Virus record (IMG/VR): IMGVR_UViG_3300049027_000085
Location: 1-64,000 of that record
DNA length: 64,000 bases
From: a virus
Direction: 5' to 3' (one strand)
Shown: positions 24,823 to 31,860 of the stretch, piece after piece
Position numbering within the stretch: the stretch's first letter is position 1
How the letters are laid out: each line of letters begins with the position of its first letter
Notes under the pieces: generated by a model
What the model was told of the DNA's origin: nothing
What the model saw: the letters and a program-made list of their open reading frames with translations, nothing else
Databases searched by the model: none
Translations under genes and position numbers: made by a program

Positions 24823-25745
24823 AGTGTCACCTCCTTGGGTCGGTTGAACATGTCACGGTTCGACTTCTGCCCGTCTATCTTGCCGCGGAGCAGCTCGACC
24901 CCGATCGCTAAGAAGCACATCCGGTCCTTGAACGTGTCTTCCAATACCTCGTTGTTCGGCTCGTACCCCTCACCGTATGCCGCCTCGACAAGTGATGTCT
25001 GCCGGTTGCGCTTCTCGACGTCGACCTTGTAGATCACGTCGAGGATGCCGTTCGGGTAGTAGTCTGCGGCCTTGACCGAGGAGTTCGGGTTCTGGTAGTC
25101 TTGGCCCTTACGCCGTAAAAGATCTATGCACTCCTGCAGCACCAAGATCGCCTCGCGGTCGTTGTCCGCCGGGTCGACTTTTCCTAAATGCTCTAACCCC
25201 TTGGAGGTCAGAAACACTTCAGGGTCAGCATACGCGCGTACTCGGTTGATCGCTTCGGTGATCTTGCTGTCGTCGATTAACATGCGTTTGTACTCAGCCT
25301 TATCTTCCGGGTCGAGCATGTTGAAGAACAGCTCGACGTCGACCGACTCCGGCCCGAGGTCAGGCTTCACCCACCCGTCAGGCTTGACGAGGTCCATACC
25401 CTCGCTGTTGGGGCGTTTGTCGTTGGACCCAACGACCTTCGTGTGGTTGGCTTTCATCACCTTGACCCATGCGTCGTTCGCGCAGTCCGGGCCGACCAGG
25501 AGGTCAAGGGTGCCGGCGGCCACGACGATCAGGTCTATGAGGCCGTCGACGAGCTCCTCGGAGTTCATCTCGTAGGCGGCTTTTTCGGTCTCTAACAGCT
25601 CCTCCTCGAGGAACTGGAGCCTGTTGACCAAGCCCTTTGTGGTGAGCCGGTCGGGCGTGAAGCCGTACTTCTCGTGGAAGTTCTTGAGGTCGTCGAACAC
25701 ATTTCCGGTTATCTGCGGCGTTGGGGCCGCTGCTGTGTCGTTCAT
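24819..25745 (-). CDS. MazG-like NTP pyrophosphatase fused to DUF1599 (Nmad1-like) domain
   Basis: A 308-residue protein of two parts. Residues 15-115 are an all-alpha MazG/dUTPase-type domain (LQFLEEELLETEKA, ELVDGLIDLIVVAAGT) that hydrolyses noncanonical dNTPs. Residues 205-300 match DUF1599, nucleotide modification associated domain 1: RKGQDYQNPNSSVKAADYYP, then DVIYKVDVEKRNRQTSL. That domain is found near phage base-modification genes. The order in this operon (this gene, dCMP-hydroxymethylase-like, dCMP deaminase) supports a nucleotide-pool role. Start follows TTTGAAAGGAGACAAATC. Confidence 0.8.
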   Translation of the reverse strand: MNDTAAAPTPQITGNVFDDLKNFHEKYGFTPDRLTTKGLVNRLQFLEEELLETEKAAYEMNSEELVDGLIDLIVVAAGTLDLLVGPDCANDAWVKVMKANHTKVVGSNDKRPNSEGMDLVKPDGWVKPDLGPESVDVELFFNMLDPEDKAEYKRMLIDDSKITEAINRVRAYADPEVFLTSKGLEHLGKVDPADNDREAILVLQECIDLLRRKGQDYQNPNSSVKAADYYPNGILDVIYKVDVEKRNRQTSLVEAAYGEGYEPNNEVLEDTFKDRMCFLAIGVELLRGKIDGQKSNRDMFNRPKEVTL

Positions 25746-25758
25746 GATTTGTCTCCTT

Positions 25759-25881
25759 TCAAACTAGATTTAATTTTCCCAAGATCGTTCTGACCACACG
25801 GTAAAGCAGTGTCGACACGTGCAGTCGAGGTGGCGGAACGTAGCGTATCGACTTCGACACGTTGTAAAGGTGTTTACTCAC
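25759..25881 (-). CDS. Small basic ORF, 40 residues, GTG start
   Basis: Translates to a 40-residue basic peptide beginning MSKHLYNVSKSIRYVPP and ending ILGKLNLV. The GTG overlaps the stop of the upstream gene (GTGA) and has a very strong ribosome site, AAGGAGGTGACGTT. It fills an otherwise empty 130-base gap. A predicted amphipathic C-terminal helix (HVSTLLYRVVRTILGKL) is visible. Function is unknown. Confidence 0.5.
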   Translation of the reverse strand: MSKHLYNVSKSIRYVPPPRLHVSTLLYRVVRTILGKLNLV

Positions 25882-26363
25882 AACGTCACCTCCTTGATGA
25901 ATTGCTGTCTGAAGAGCGGCCAGTCCGCCTTCCACGCGTCGAGCATCCCGTACTGACCGCTCTTCTCCATCACTTTCCAACACTGTCTGAGGCTGAACAT
26001 CACGCCGTAGTAGCCGATCGGGTAGTACTTCTTCTCTCGAGTGTTGAGCCGCCAGGTCGGGTCGTACACATTTCCGTTCTTGTCGACCACCCACGCGTGC
26101 ATCGTCGGTATGACCGTGCAGGCGAAACCCTCGACGTAGATCAGGTCGTCTTGAAACAGGGTGAGCTCGAACGCGTTCTTGTAGCACTGCTTCTCTTCCC
26201 CCATCGGGTACTTGTTCAAGATCTCATAGTCGACGTCGAACTGCGCGCCGTTCTGGATCACGAAGTCTTCTGCCCCGCTGTAGTACCACCCCTTGGGAAG
26301 TGGCACTGACCAAGTTTTTTTCATCTCCACCATTTGGTGGAGGTACTGTTCTGTTGGTGTCAT
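25878..26363 (-). CDS. Transglutaminase/papain-fold-like phage protein
   Basis: A 161-residue protein. Cys60 in KQCYKNAF, His89 in MHAWVVD and Asp101 in YDPTW have the order and spacing of a Cys-His-Asp triad in transglutaminase-like proteins. This small phage family is widespread but its substrate is unknown. It is the first protein gene of the minus operon, after the tRNA-like RNA, with leader TTTTGAAAGGAGATTGAGC before ATG. Confidence 0.6.
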   Translation of the reverse strand: MTPTEQYLHQMVEMKKTWSVPLPKGWYYSGAEDFVIQNGAQFDVDYEILNKYPMGEEKQCYKNAFELTLFQDDLIYVEGFACTVIPTMHAWVVDKNGNVYDPTWRLNTREKKYYPIGYYGVMFSLRQCWKVMEKSGQYGMLDAWKADWPLFRQQFIKEVTL

Positions 26364-26392
26364 TGCTCAATCTCCTTTCAAAAGATGTCATA

Positions 26393-26455
26393 GGTGGGGG
26401 CCTAACAGCCCACAGTCGGGCCCCCACCGATCAGGCGATACGGCCAAACCTGATC
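26393..26455 (-). terminator. Two adjacent hairpins between tRNA-like RNA and operon
   Basis: On the minus strand GATCAGG/CCTGATC (26429-26455) is followed immediately by a GC-rich 10-bp stem, GGTGGGGGCC/GGCCCCCACC (26393-26428). Downstream comes TATGACATCTTTTG, a weak T-run. A third, competing pairing ACGGCC/GGCCGT covers 26440-26471. These could end or process the tRNA-like transcript, or attenuate the operon. Confidence 0.45.
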
Positions 26456-26481
26456 ATTGTTCACGGGCCGTCTTTTTCATT

Positions 26482-26598
26482 GGCAGGGACGTCAGGACTC
26501 GAACCTGAAGATCTCCGTTTTGTACACGGTGTCGGTACTCCTATAACGCTATGACGAAGCATTACGCCGCTATAAACGGCTTTACGACCCACGTCCCT
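26482..26598 (-). tRNA. tRNA-like RNA, 117 nt, atypical
   Basis: Read on the minus strand, 5' AGGGACG pairs perfectly with CGTCCCT, followed by G and an encoded CCA. A perfect T-arm abuts it: TCAGG, loop TTCGAGT, CCTGA. These are strong tRNA hallmarks. The rest is 30-40 nt too long: GCCG-TTTATAG-CGGC, TAATGCT-TCGTCAT-AGCGTTA and CCGT-GTACAA-ACGG hairpins lie in the order D, anticodon, variable arm. The second hairpin has a 7-nt loop, but position 33 would be C; the first could read as UAU. GTCG/CGAC can enclose the first two. Anticodon identity is therefore unassigned. A promoter lies 40 bases upstream. Confidence 0.6.
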
Positions 26599-26638
26599 AA
26601 AATTGTCAAAATGGTGTCTTCTCAAATGCGACTTAAAG

Positions 26639-26670
26639 ATCGTAGCACGCGATCATTTGGAAGTAAATAC
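26639..26670 (-). promoter_or_regulatory. Early promoter P1 (minus)
   Basis: Minus strand: GTATTTACTT with -35 TTTACT (26662-26667), a 17-bp spacer and -10 TACGAT (26639-26644). It belongs to the family of seven promoters with the same GTATTTACTT block. It would drive the tRNA-like RNA and the operon down to 21688. Confidence 0.75.
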
Positions 26671-26694
26671 TAGAAATGACTTTTTTAAAAACGA

Positions 26695-26724
26695 TTCAGG
26701 GTGACCGTTGCGGGTCACCCTGAA
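26695..26724 (-). terminator. Intrinsic terminator, minus strand
   Basis: TTCAGGGTGACC and GGTCACCCTGAA form a perfect 12-bp stem with a 6-nt loop. On the minus strand it is followed by TCGTTTTTAAAA, a T-run, so it should end transcripts coming from the gene at 26800-27231 just before promoter P1. It lacks a T-run on the plus strand. Confidence 0.75.
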
Positions 26725-26799
26725 CTGTTTGAAAGGAGGTCCCAGGCGGGACCGTGTTGAGCAAGATAACAGTACCACGTTTGACACGAATATGTACAC

Positions 26800-27231
26800 C
26801 TAAAATTCTCTCTTCTCCCACTGTTTCTTCTTGTAGCTCACAGCTATGAATTTGAAGATCGGGAACTGCTCGGCGGCGACCTTGATCTTCACCAGCGCGT
26901 CGTCCGTCCACCAGCCCTTGACCTCGTGAATCTCCAACGTCAAGTCGTCCCGCATCACGAGGAAGTCTGGGCGGTAGTATGTGTTGTCGGCCAGTCGGAG
27001 ATTGAACGGCTTGGGTGTGTACCACGGCACGTCATCGGCCAGGTCGAGCATCGTGGCCCACGCCCTCTCGGTTTTGTTGAGTGGGTCATCCTTTACGCGG
27101 CCTATGGCCTGCATACGTTGCAACGACGTGGGCTCCTGGGCGTCCCGTGGCGCCTTTTTCTTGTCAGGCCTTATTCTGCCTTCACGTTCCAGCCGTTCGA
27201 GGTCCTCGTCGTCAAGCCGCAATCCCTTCAT
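26800..27231 (-). CDS. PD-(D/E)XK nuclease-like protein
   Basis: A 143-residue protein. Strand-motif YRPDFLV (Asp89) and HEVKGWW (Glu103-Val-Lys105) give the PD-(D/E)XK catalytic core; KFIAVSYKK follows as the next strand. Such small phage nucleases resemble VRR/DUF1064-like and T7 endonuclease I-like Holliday-junction resolvases. The charged N-terminus (residues 1-35) is probably disordered. It overlaps the RHH gene by 20 bases and is followed by a terminator, so it closes the replication operon. Confidence 0.65.
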   Translation of the reverse strand: MKGLRLDDEDLERLEREGRIRPDKKKAPRDAQEPTSLQRMQAIGRVKDDPLNKTERAWATMLDLADDVPWYTPKPFNLRLADNTYYRPDFLVMRDDLTLEIHEVKGWWTDDALVKIKVAAEQFPIFKFIAVSYKKKQWEKREF

Positions 27232-27610
27232 CTTTCCTCCGATTCAGCCAGGTTCCGCTCCCGCGGCCCTTGCGGCCCTTGAGGAACTTGATCACAGGGG
27301 TGAGGTTGTACACGATACGTCCGTCGTCGTTGCTGAACCACATGCCCTTGAGGTTGCCAGCCGTGCGGTGCTTGATCAGTAACGCCTTGTTGGTCTTGAG
27401 CCCCTGTCGCTTGGCTTCCTCCAAAACCTCGCTTTCCGTCGCCAGCTTGATGCCCGGCGTTGACTCCCTGAGGTAGTCGTCGACCAGGCTCAGCAACACG
27501 TCACGGGGCGTGAAGCCGTTGTAGGTCGCGACCTTCTGGAACTTCGTGAAGCGCTCCTCCTCTTTCGAGTTGAACATCTTCAGGTTGAATGTACGTACTG
27601 CCTGTTTCAT
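27212..27610 (-). CDS. Ribbon-helix-helix-like DNA-binding protein
   Basis: A 132-residue basic protein. The N-terminus RTFNLKMFNSKEEERFTKFQ followed by a Thr-Pro-Arg-Asp helix is consistent with an RHH fold. Residues 65-110 (SEVLEEAKRQGLKTNKALLI, then WFSNDDGRIVYNL) resemble a winged-helix wing. It is placed downstream of the primase-helicase gene after a 39-base gap; regulator or replication accessory roles are both possible. Confidence 0.5.
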   Translation of the reverse strand: MKQAVRTFNLKMFNSKEEERFTKFQKVATYNGFTPRDVLLSLVDDYLRESTPGIKLATESEVLEEAKRQGLKTNKALLIKHRTAGNLKGMWFSNDDGRIVYNLTPVIKFLKGRKGRGSGTWLNRRKDEGIAA

Positions 27611-27649
27611 CTTGAGCCCATCCTATCATGTAAAATACCGAAATTGACA

Positions 27650-29536
27650 CTAAAATTGCGGGTCCTCTTCGTTCACCACGCCCGGCTGACGCTCGACCGG
27701 CCCCAGCACCAACCCGTGCTCGACGATCCTCAGCGTCACGGGGTCGAGGTCGATCGCCACCGTCCTGCAGGTGCCTGCACCGTTGCGCGCTTTCGTAATC
27801 GCTATGCTTCGTCTGTGCTGCACCACGTCTTGGCTGTCGTCAGCCTTGAGGACACGTGTGAACCCTGGATTCAACTCTTCCGAGTGCTGCAGCCAGATAT
27901 TCGTGTGCGTGAAGCGGTGCCACGCCTGACCCCCCGCTGCCCCCTCAGTCCCCGGCTTCTTGACGCCGGGCTTTTGGTGGGTGGTGGCGATCAGGCTCAT
28001 TCCGGCGTCGTTGATGATGCTCTGCGCGGTGAGAACGAACTTTTGGTCACTCTCCCACTGCTTGTTGGCCATCTCCATGGCGGTCACCGGGTCGATAATG
28101 GCCACGCTGTAACCGGATGCCGCGATCTTCTCGAGCCACTGCAGCACCGCCTTGGGCGTCATCATCTTCGCCTCCAACGTGGTGACGTGCTCGAAGTACG
28201 CGTCCAACCTGTCACGTACCGACATGAAGATCTCCTGGGCCTCGTCACAGTGCTCACGCTGCCAGATGGCGTCGGTGTACTCGGAACGCCCCGCCATCTG
28301 GGCGACGCACCGTTTCTGGTAGTCGATCTTGCCGTCCTCGAGGAACAGGGTGGCGCACCGGTCACCTGCCTCGTTGAGACACCACCCAGCATACATCGCG
28401 ATGAAGCTCTTCGCGGAGCCTGGGTTGCCGATCAGCAAGGTCGACTTGCCTGGCAGCGTCATCTGCGTCAGCTTGGTGAGGACCGGCATCCCCGGCAGCT
28501 CCACCAAACGGTAGTTCCCGTCGTGTATGTCGTAGAGGTGCTCCTGAAACTCGAGGCTGGGCGTCCACGGTATAGCCTGACGGAAGATCGACTCGAGCCG
28601 CGGCATCGGGTCGCCGTTGACCTTGGCGAGGAAGTCCGCGATGTCATCCTTCTCCTCAGGCTCCCAGCCGCCGATCCTCGTCACGTCGACGACCTTGATG
28701 GAACGCGCGAACTTCCTGATCAGCTCGATCACCTCGGTCTGGTACCGCTTGCCCGGCCGGTCGTAGTCACGCCAGATGGTGACGTCCTTATCCGTGAGTG
28801 GCGTCCAGTCGGTCAGGTCGGGAGCCTTACCGCCGCCCGGTGAGGTGGTCGCCGCCCAGTCAGGCATGTTCACCCTGGTGAAGTGCTCGACGCACTTCTC
28901 CCCCTCGACCACCAAGACATTTTGTGCAGTGGTGACCCGGCCGAGGTTGTAAAGCGGCCGGTTGTTCGGTAAGCTCTCGAAGTCCCACCCCTTCGCGGAG
29001 GTGAAGGTCGCCTGCAGGACGCGCTTGCCCTCGCCGGGGACGTCGAACCGGACGGTCGCGAAGCTGCACCCACCGGTCGACGGGTCGTCGTACTTGTGGA
29101 TCGAACCGAGCGCGAAGTTGGGGTGCCGTGACAGATACTGCTGCACCAGCCCCTCGATCGTCGACGGTCCGACGGGTACCTGACTCGGCGCGGCAGCTGA
29201 CAGGTAAGTCATCGTCTGTTCGATCGACGACACTTCCTGCTTGAAGGCAGCCCGCAATGAGGTGTTGTTACGGAAAGCCTGCAAAGCGAAGTAGTCGAGG
29301 TGCAGGTCGCAGGCGTAACAGATGAAGTAGTAACCGCTGGGCAGCTCCTTCACCTCGGCGGACGGGTTCTTGTCGTTGTGGTAGGGGCAGAGGAACTTTC
29401 CGGATCCTGGCGGGACGCGTTTAACGCCGTCCTCCATCAGGATCTTCTCCATTCTGTACCGGTCCTTCTTGATCTCTGACTTCTGTTGTTCGCTCAACTC
29501 TGTGAAGTCTTCAGGGTCCTCTTGTTCTCTCAACAT
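27650..29536 (-). CDS. Primase-helicase (CHC2 zinc finger, TOPRIM, RecA-like ATPase)
   Basis: A 628-residue replication protein. CHC2-type zinc ligands are Cys50, His53, Cys73 and Cys76 (FLCPYHNDKNPS; FICYACDL). TOPRIM elements are LVVEGEKCVEHF and WRDYDRPGKRY. The C-terminal ATPase has Walker A GNPGSAKS (about 368-375) and Walker B VAIIDPVTAM, similar to AAA_25/RepA-type hexameric helicases rather than the T7 gp4 helicase. It should prime and unwind at the fork together with the DNA polymerase at 32927. Start follows GAAAGGAGAGCAACCT. Confidence 0.9.
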   Translation of the reverse strand: MLREQEDPEDFTELSEQQKSEIKKDRYRMEKILMEDGVKRVPPGSGKFLCPYHNDKNPSAEVKELPSGYYFICYACDLHLDYFALQAFRNNTSLRAAFKQEVSSIEQTMTYLSAAAPSQVPVGPSTIEGLVQQYLSRHPNFALGSIHKYDDPSTGGCSFATVRFDVPGEGKRVLQATFTSAKGWDFESLPNNRPLYNLGRVTTAQNVLVVEGEKCVEHFTRVNMPDWAATTSPGGGKAPDLTDWTPLTDKDVTIWRDYDRPGKRYQTEVIELIRKFARSIKVVDVTRIGGWEPEEKDDIADFLAKVNGDPMPRLESIFRQAIPWTPSLEFQEHLYDIHDGNYRLVELPGMPVLTKLTQMTLPGKSTLLIGNPGSAKSFIAMYAGWCLNEAGDRCATLFLEDGKIDYQKRCVAQMAGRSEYTDAIWQREHCDEAQEIFMSVRDRLDAYFEHVTTLEAKMMTPKAVLQWLEKIAASGYSVAIIDPVTAMEMANKQWESDQKFVLTAQSIINDAGMSLIATTHQKPGVKKPGTEGAAGGQAWHRFTHTNIWLQHSEELNPGFTRVLKADDSQDVVQHRRSIAITKARNGAGTCRTVAIDLDPVTLRIVEHGLVLGPVERQPGVVNEEDPQF

Positions 29537-29550
29537 AGGTTGCTCTCCTT

Positions 29551-30414
29551 TCAGTTGTAAATTTCTTCCATACGCGCCTTCACCTCAGCCGGCCAGGTGT
29601 CCGGGTTGTAGCCGTAGAACTTCTGTGCGTCTTCAATGCCGTTGATCTTCCACGCCGGCGGGATGTTCTTCTTCTCGCGCTCGGCGACACGACGCATCCA
29701 CTTCTTCCACGCCGCGATCCAGCCTCCACCTTCAACGCATTTGTCTCCAGTCGCCGTGTAGTGATCTATGAAATTCGCGTGTTCAACGGTCAGAATGTCA
29801 CGCGTCAGCTGTTGGGGATACATTCGCTTCATCTCGTCGATCGTCTCTTGAGGCGGCTTGAACTTCGGATCGACCGTTGTTTTAACTGTTTTAACCTTCA
29901 CCTCCTTGGTCGGAGTGGGTTCAGGATTCGGTGGGTCTGGGATCAGCGCGGGCTGTGTTTTTTCTATTTCGGAAGAGGTGTTAACCTCTTCCTTTTTATA
30001 TTTACCTTTATACCAGACATTTTCGTCTGGGGCTGCAGACATTTTCGTCTGTAGGGCTACAGACGATTTCGTCTGCAGGGGTACAGACGATTTCGTCTGT
30101 AGGGCCCTCACCGGATTACCAGGGAGGTAAAGGTGGCGGGCCTTAACTTCTTTGGTCTCAGGGTCTACGATCACCTCACGTTCTAGGTAACCGTATTCGA
30201 CCAGTTTAGAGACGGATCTTCTGATCGATGTTTCTGTGGTTTTGGTCAATTCAGCTAGATAGGAGTTACGTGCGTAGCAGTAACCTTGCTGTGTGGTCAA
30301 GGCTGTAATTCGCCCATATAACAATTTTTCGGTCGATGTGAGCCGGTCGTCGTCGAGAACAATCGCAGGTATTACGGCGTAATACCCGTGATGAGGTTGA
30401 TCTGGGTTTTCCAT
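29551..30414 (-). CDS. Winged-helix replication initiation-like protein
   Basis: A 287-residue protein started at ATG 30414 (MENPDQPHHGYYAVIP). A longer frame from TTG 30474 exists but would run through the structured leader. Residues 15-90 are a winged helix of the HTH_36 type found in phage replication proteins (LTSTEKLLYGRITALT, AELTKTTETSIRRSVSKLVE). Direct repeats ALQTKSSVPLQTKSSVALQT follow. A Pro/Glu/Lys linker leads to a C-terminal domain with WIAAWKKWMRRVAERE, as in DnaT/Rep-like proteins. It lies beside an inverted-repeat-rich gap and upstream of the primase gene, so origin binding or helicase loading is likely. Confidence 0.7.
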   Translation of the reverse strand: MENPDQPHHGYYAVIPAIVLDDDRLTSTEKLLYGRITALTTQQGYCYARNSYLAELTKTTETSIRRSVSKLVEYGYLEREVIVDPETKEVKARHLYLPGNPVRALQTKSSVPLQTKSSVALQTKMSAAPDENVWYKGKYKKEEVNTSSEIEKTQPALIPDPPNPEPTPTKEVKVKTVKTTVDPKFKPPQETIDEMKRMYPQQLTRDILTVEHANFIDHYTATGDKCVEGGGWIAAWKKWMRRVAEREKKNIPPAWKINGIEDAQKFYGYNPDTWPAEVKARMEEIYN

Positions 30415-30428
30415 GGTTAAACAAAAAA

Positions 30429-30524
30429 TGCCCTGAGCTGAAACCCGCCCGTGGTGACTCCGGCAGGTTGTCAACGGTCAAGCTAGCAACGCTACAAAGA
30501 CAGAACGGGCCTCAGCTCAAGGCA
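30429..30524 (-). promoter_or_regulatory. Structured leader ending in a terminator-like stem
   Basis: On the minus strand a 13-bp stem (TGCCTTGAGCTGA with TCAGCTCAGGGCA, one G.U) encloses a second 6-bp stem (GCCCGT/ACGGGC) and about 50 nt holding TAGC-GTT-GCTA. The closing strand is followed at once by six T residues, then 8 bases later by the ATG at 30414. That is an intrinsic-terminator shape with an elaborate apical domain, so attenuation or a small-RNA terminator are both plausible. Confidence 0.5.
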
Positions 30525-30582
30525 CTGCTGTTAAAAGAGTCTTGTACGTATTGTTAGCGTCGATTGACGCCAGCTTGACCGT
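30474..30582. repeat. Nested inverted repeats, candidate replication origin or RNA fold
   Basis: ACGGTCAAGCT (30474-30484) and AGCTTGACCGT (30572-30582) are perfect 11-bp inverted copies. Directly beside the second is a hairpin GCGTC-GATT-GACGC (30557-30570). With the structured leader they fill the 206-base gap between the replication genes and the upstream operon. Confidence 0.5.
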
Positions 30583-30620
30583 GATATTTATACAACAGGT
30601 CTGCTCAACATGTACACTGC

Positions 30621-30881
30621 TCACGAGCAGTTCTTACATATTTTTTCGATCCGGTCATACGTCTCCTTGAGCAGGTCTGCCATCTGTTTGATGTCCGCTG
30701 CAGCCTTGAGGTTAAGGTCGAGGTACTTCTTCAGGGCGGCGGCCACGGTCGGGAAGTAAAGCGGGTCGTAGGCGACCAGCTTCCCGTCCTTCGTTGCTTG
30801 GTAGAGGAGGACCCAGCAGTGCGGGTCCTTCTTGAGGGTGTAGTTCTTGTCCAACACGATCACGTCTTCTTTTCCTTTCAT
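30621..30881 (-). CDS. Small phage protein, unknown
   Basis: An 86-residue protein: N-terminal beta strands with an aromatic core (DPHCWVLLYQATKDGKLV), then FPTVAAALKKYLDLNLK and a C-terminal helix. The layout resembles small phage proteins of the DUF5405 kind, but I am not certain. The stop lies in a 6-7-bp hairpin (ACTGCTC/GAGCAGT). Confidence 0.6.
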   Translation of the reverse strand: MKGKEDVIVLDKNYTLKKDPHCWVLLYQATKDGKLVAYDPLYFPTVAAALKKYLDLNLKAAADIKQMADLLKETYDRIEKICKNCS

Positions 30882-30893
30882 GGTAGTTTCTCC

Positions 30894-31361
30894 TTACGTC
30901 TGCCCGTTGAGGGACATCATCTCGGCTTTCAACCTGCTGTTCTCACTCTGGTGCCACATCAGCTGATTGGTCAGCATCTGGTGGTACTTCCCGGCCGTGT
31001 TGGCCTGTGCTTCCCAGTAGTTGAACGGCTCCATCACGGCCTTCGCCTCCATGTAGACCACAGAATTCGTGAAGTCGACAGTCGGCTTGAACTTCGGGTC
31101 CGCAAAAGCGAGGCGGCAAAGTTCCTTGGCCTGTGGGTCTTGAAGAAGCTCCCACTGCTTCGACTGTACTAACCCCGTGATGACGGTCTCGTAGGTCTGC
31201 TTCTGTTGGAACAGCGTCGCCATCTGCTGTGCCGCGTGGTGGTACTCGTAGGAGGCCTGCGCCATCCTCTCGAGTAGCTCGTCCGGCGTGTAGCGCGTCT
31301 GCTCACGGTGCGGTATCGGTTCGATCTCGATTATGTCGTAGATCGCTTCTTTAAGTGCCAT
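30894..31361 (-). CDS. Helical phage protein, unknown
   Basis: A 155-residue Gln- and Met-rich helical protein with likely coiled-coil character (ELLERMAQASYEYHHAAQQM; LTNQLMWHQSENSRLKAEMM). Its start overlaps the stop of the upstream gene by one base, indicating coupling. No family is recognised. It lies in the early operon fired by promoter P2. Confidence 0.6.
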   Translation of the reverse strand: MALKEAIYDIIEIEPIPHREQTRYTPDELLERMAQASYEYHHAAQQMATLFQQKQTYETVITGLVQSKQWELLQDPQAKELCRLAFADPKFKPTVDFTNSVVYMEAKAVMEPFNYWEAQANTAGKYHQMLTNQLMWHQSENSRLKAEMMSLNGQT

Positions 31362-31660
31362 TATCTTAGATCCTCCTTCAATTCTTTCCTTGCTTGGGCC
31401 CGCGCCCCCTTCAACGTCCGTTTGTCCACCTTGACGATGTGCTTCGCCTTCTTCTCGATCTTGGCGAGGTGGTGCTCCACAGCCCGTTGGTAAAGGCCTG
31501 CGACCGGCAGCCGGTAGGTGTCACGTGACCCCTTCAGCCTGAACCCGATCATCGCGCCGTCCCGTGTCGGTTCGACGCTCACTATTATATTCCTGTGCTG
31601 CGACCTCTCAAAGATGCTCGCAGCAGTCTCACGTTTTATCGGTTTGTTTAACTTAGGCAT
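31361..31660 (-). CDS. Small basic early protein, unknown
   Basis: A 99-residue, strongly basic protein, first gene after promoter P2. Its leader TTTGAAAGGAGGTATTTGAGCG is the shared early type. The N-terminal half has predicted strands (NIIVSVEPTRDGAMIGFRL); the C-terminal half is a Lys/Arg-rich helix, compatible with nucleic-acid binding. No family is recognised. Confidence 0.6.
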   Translation of the reverse strand: MPKLNKPIKRETAASIFERSQHRNIIVSVEPTRDGAMIGFRLKGSRDTYRLPVAGLYQRAVEHHLAKIEKKAKHIVKVDKRTLKGARAQARKELKEDLR

Positions 31661-31686
31661 CGCTCAAATACCTCCTTTCAAAAGCA

Positions 31687-31718
31687 ACCCTAACACGGAC
31701 GGAATCAAAAGTAAATAC
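31687..31718 (-). promoter_or_regulatory. Early promoter P2 (minus)
   Basis: Minus strand GGTATTTACTTTT with -35 TTTACT (31710-31715), a 17-bp spacer and -10 TAGGGT (31687-31692). It is divergent from P3 and drives the operon 31660 to 30621 and possibly the replication genes beyond. Confidence 0.72.
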
Positions 31719-31760
31719 CAGCGTTAATTTTTTTCCTGACTACAGAAAAGTACAACTTTG

Positions 31761-31792
31761 GTATTTACTTCTATATATCAACGTGTTACGAT
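31761..31792 (+). promoter_or_regulatory. Early promoter P3 (plus)
   Basis: GGTATTTACTT with -35 TTTACT (31764-31769), a 17-bp spacer and -10 TACGAT (31787-31792). It is 46 bases from P2 in divergent orientation and drives the SSB-like and DNA polymerase genes. Confidence 0.75.
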
Positions 31793-31825
31793 CTTCTGGG
31801 TCGAGGCGACTCGGCTACATCAAAC

Positions 31826-31857
31826 ACCAAAGGAAACAAACACCAAAGGAAACAAAC
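31826..31857 (+). repeat. Tandem duplication of a ribosome-site unit
   Basis: Two exact copies of ACCAAAGGAAACAAAC, followed by ACC and the ATG at 31861. Each copy carries AAAGGAAA, so the ribosome-binding region of the SSB-like gene is duplicated. It is purine-rich and likely unstructured, which would favour high translation. Confidence 0.7.
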
Positions 31858-31860
31858 ACC

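Noticed and set aside
27611-27655. Promoter-like minus sequence GGTATTTTACATGATAGGAT before the RHH gene
   Set aside because: It has a TAGGAT but no TTTACT at 17 bp; a degenerate look-alike of the early promoter family.
27644-28843. A 399-codon plus-strand frame opposite the primase-helicase gene
   Set aside because: Composition is shadow-like and the minus strand carries clear TOPRIM and Walker motifs.
30583-30610. Minus-strand TTGTATAAATATC as a -10 box
   Set aside because: No convincing -35 at the right distance; kept only as a weak possibility for the structured gap.
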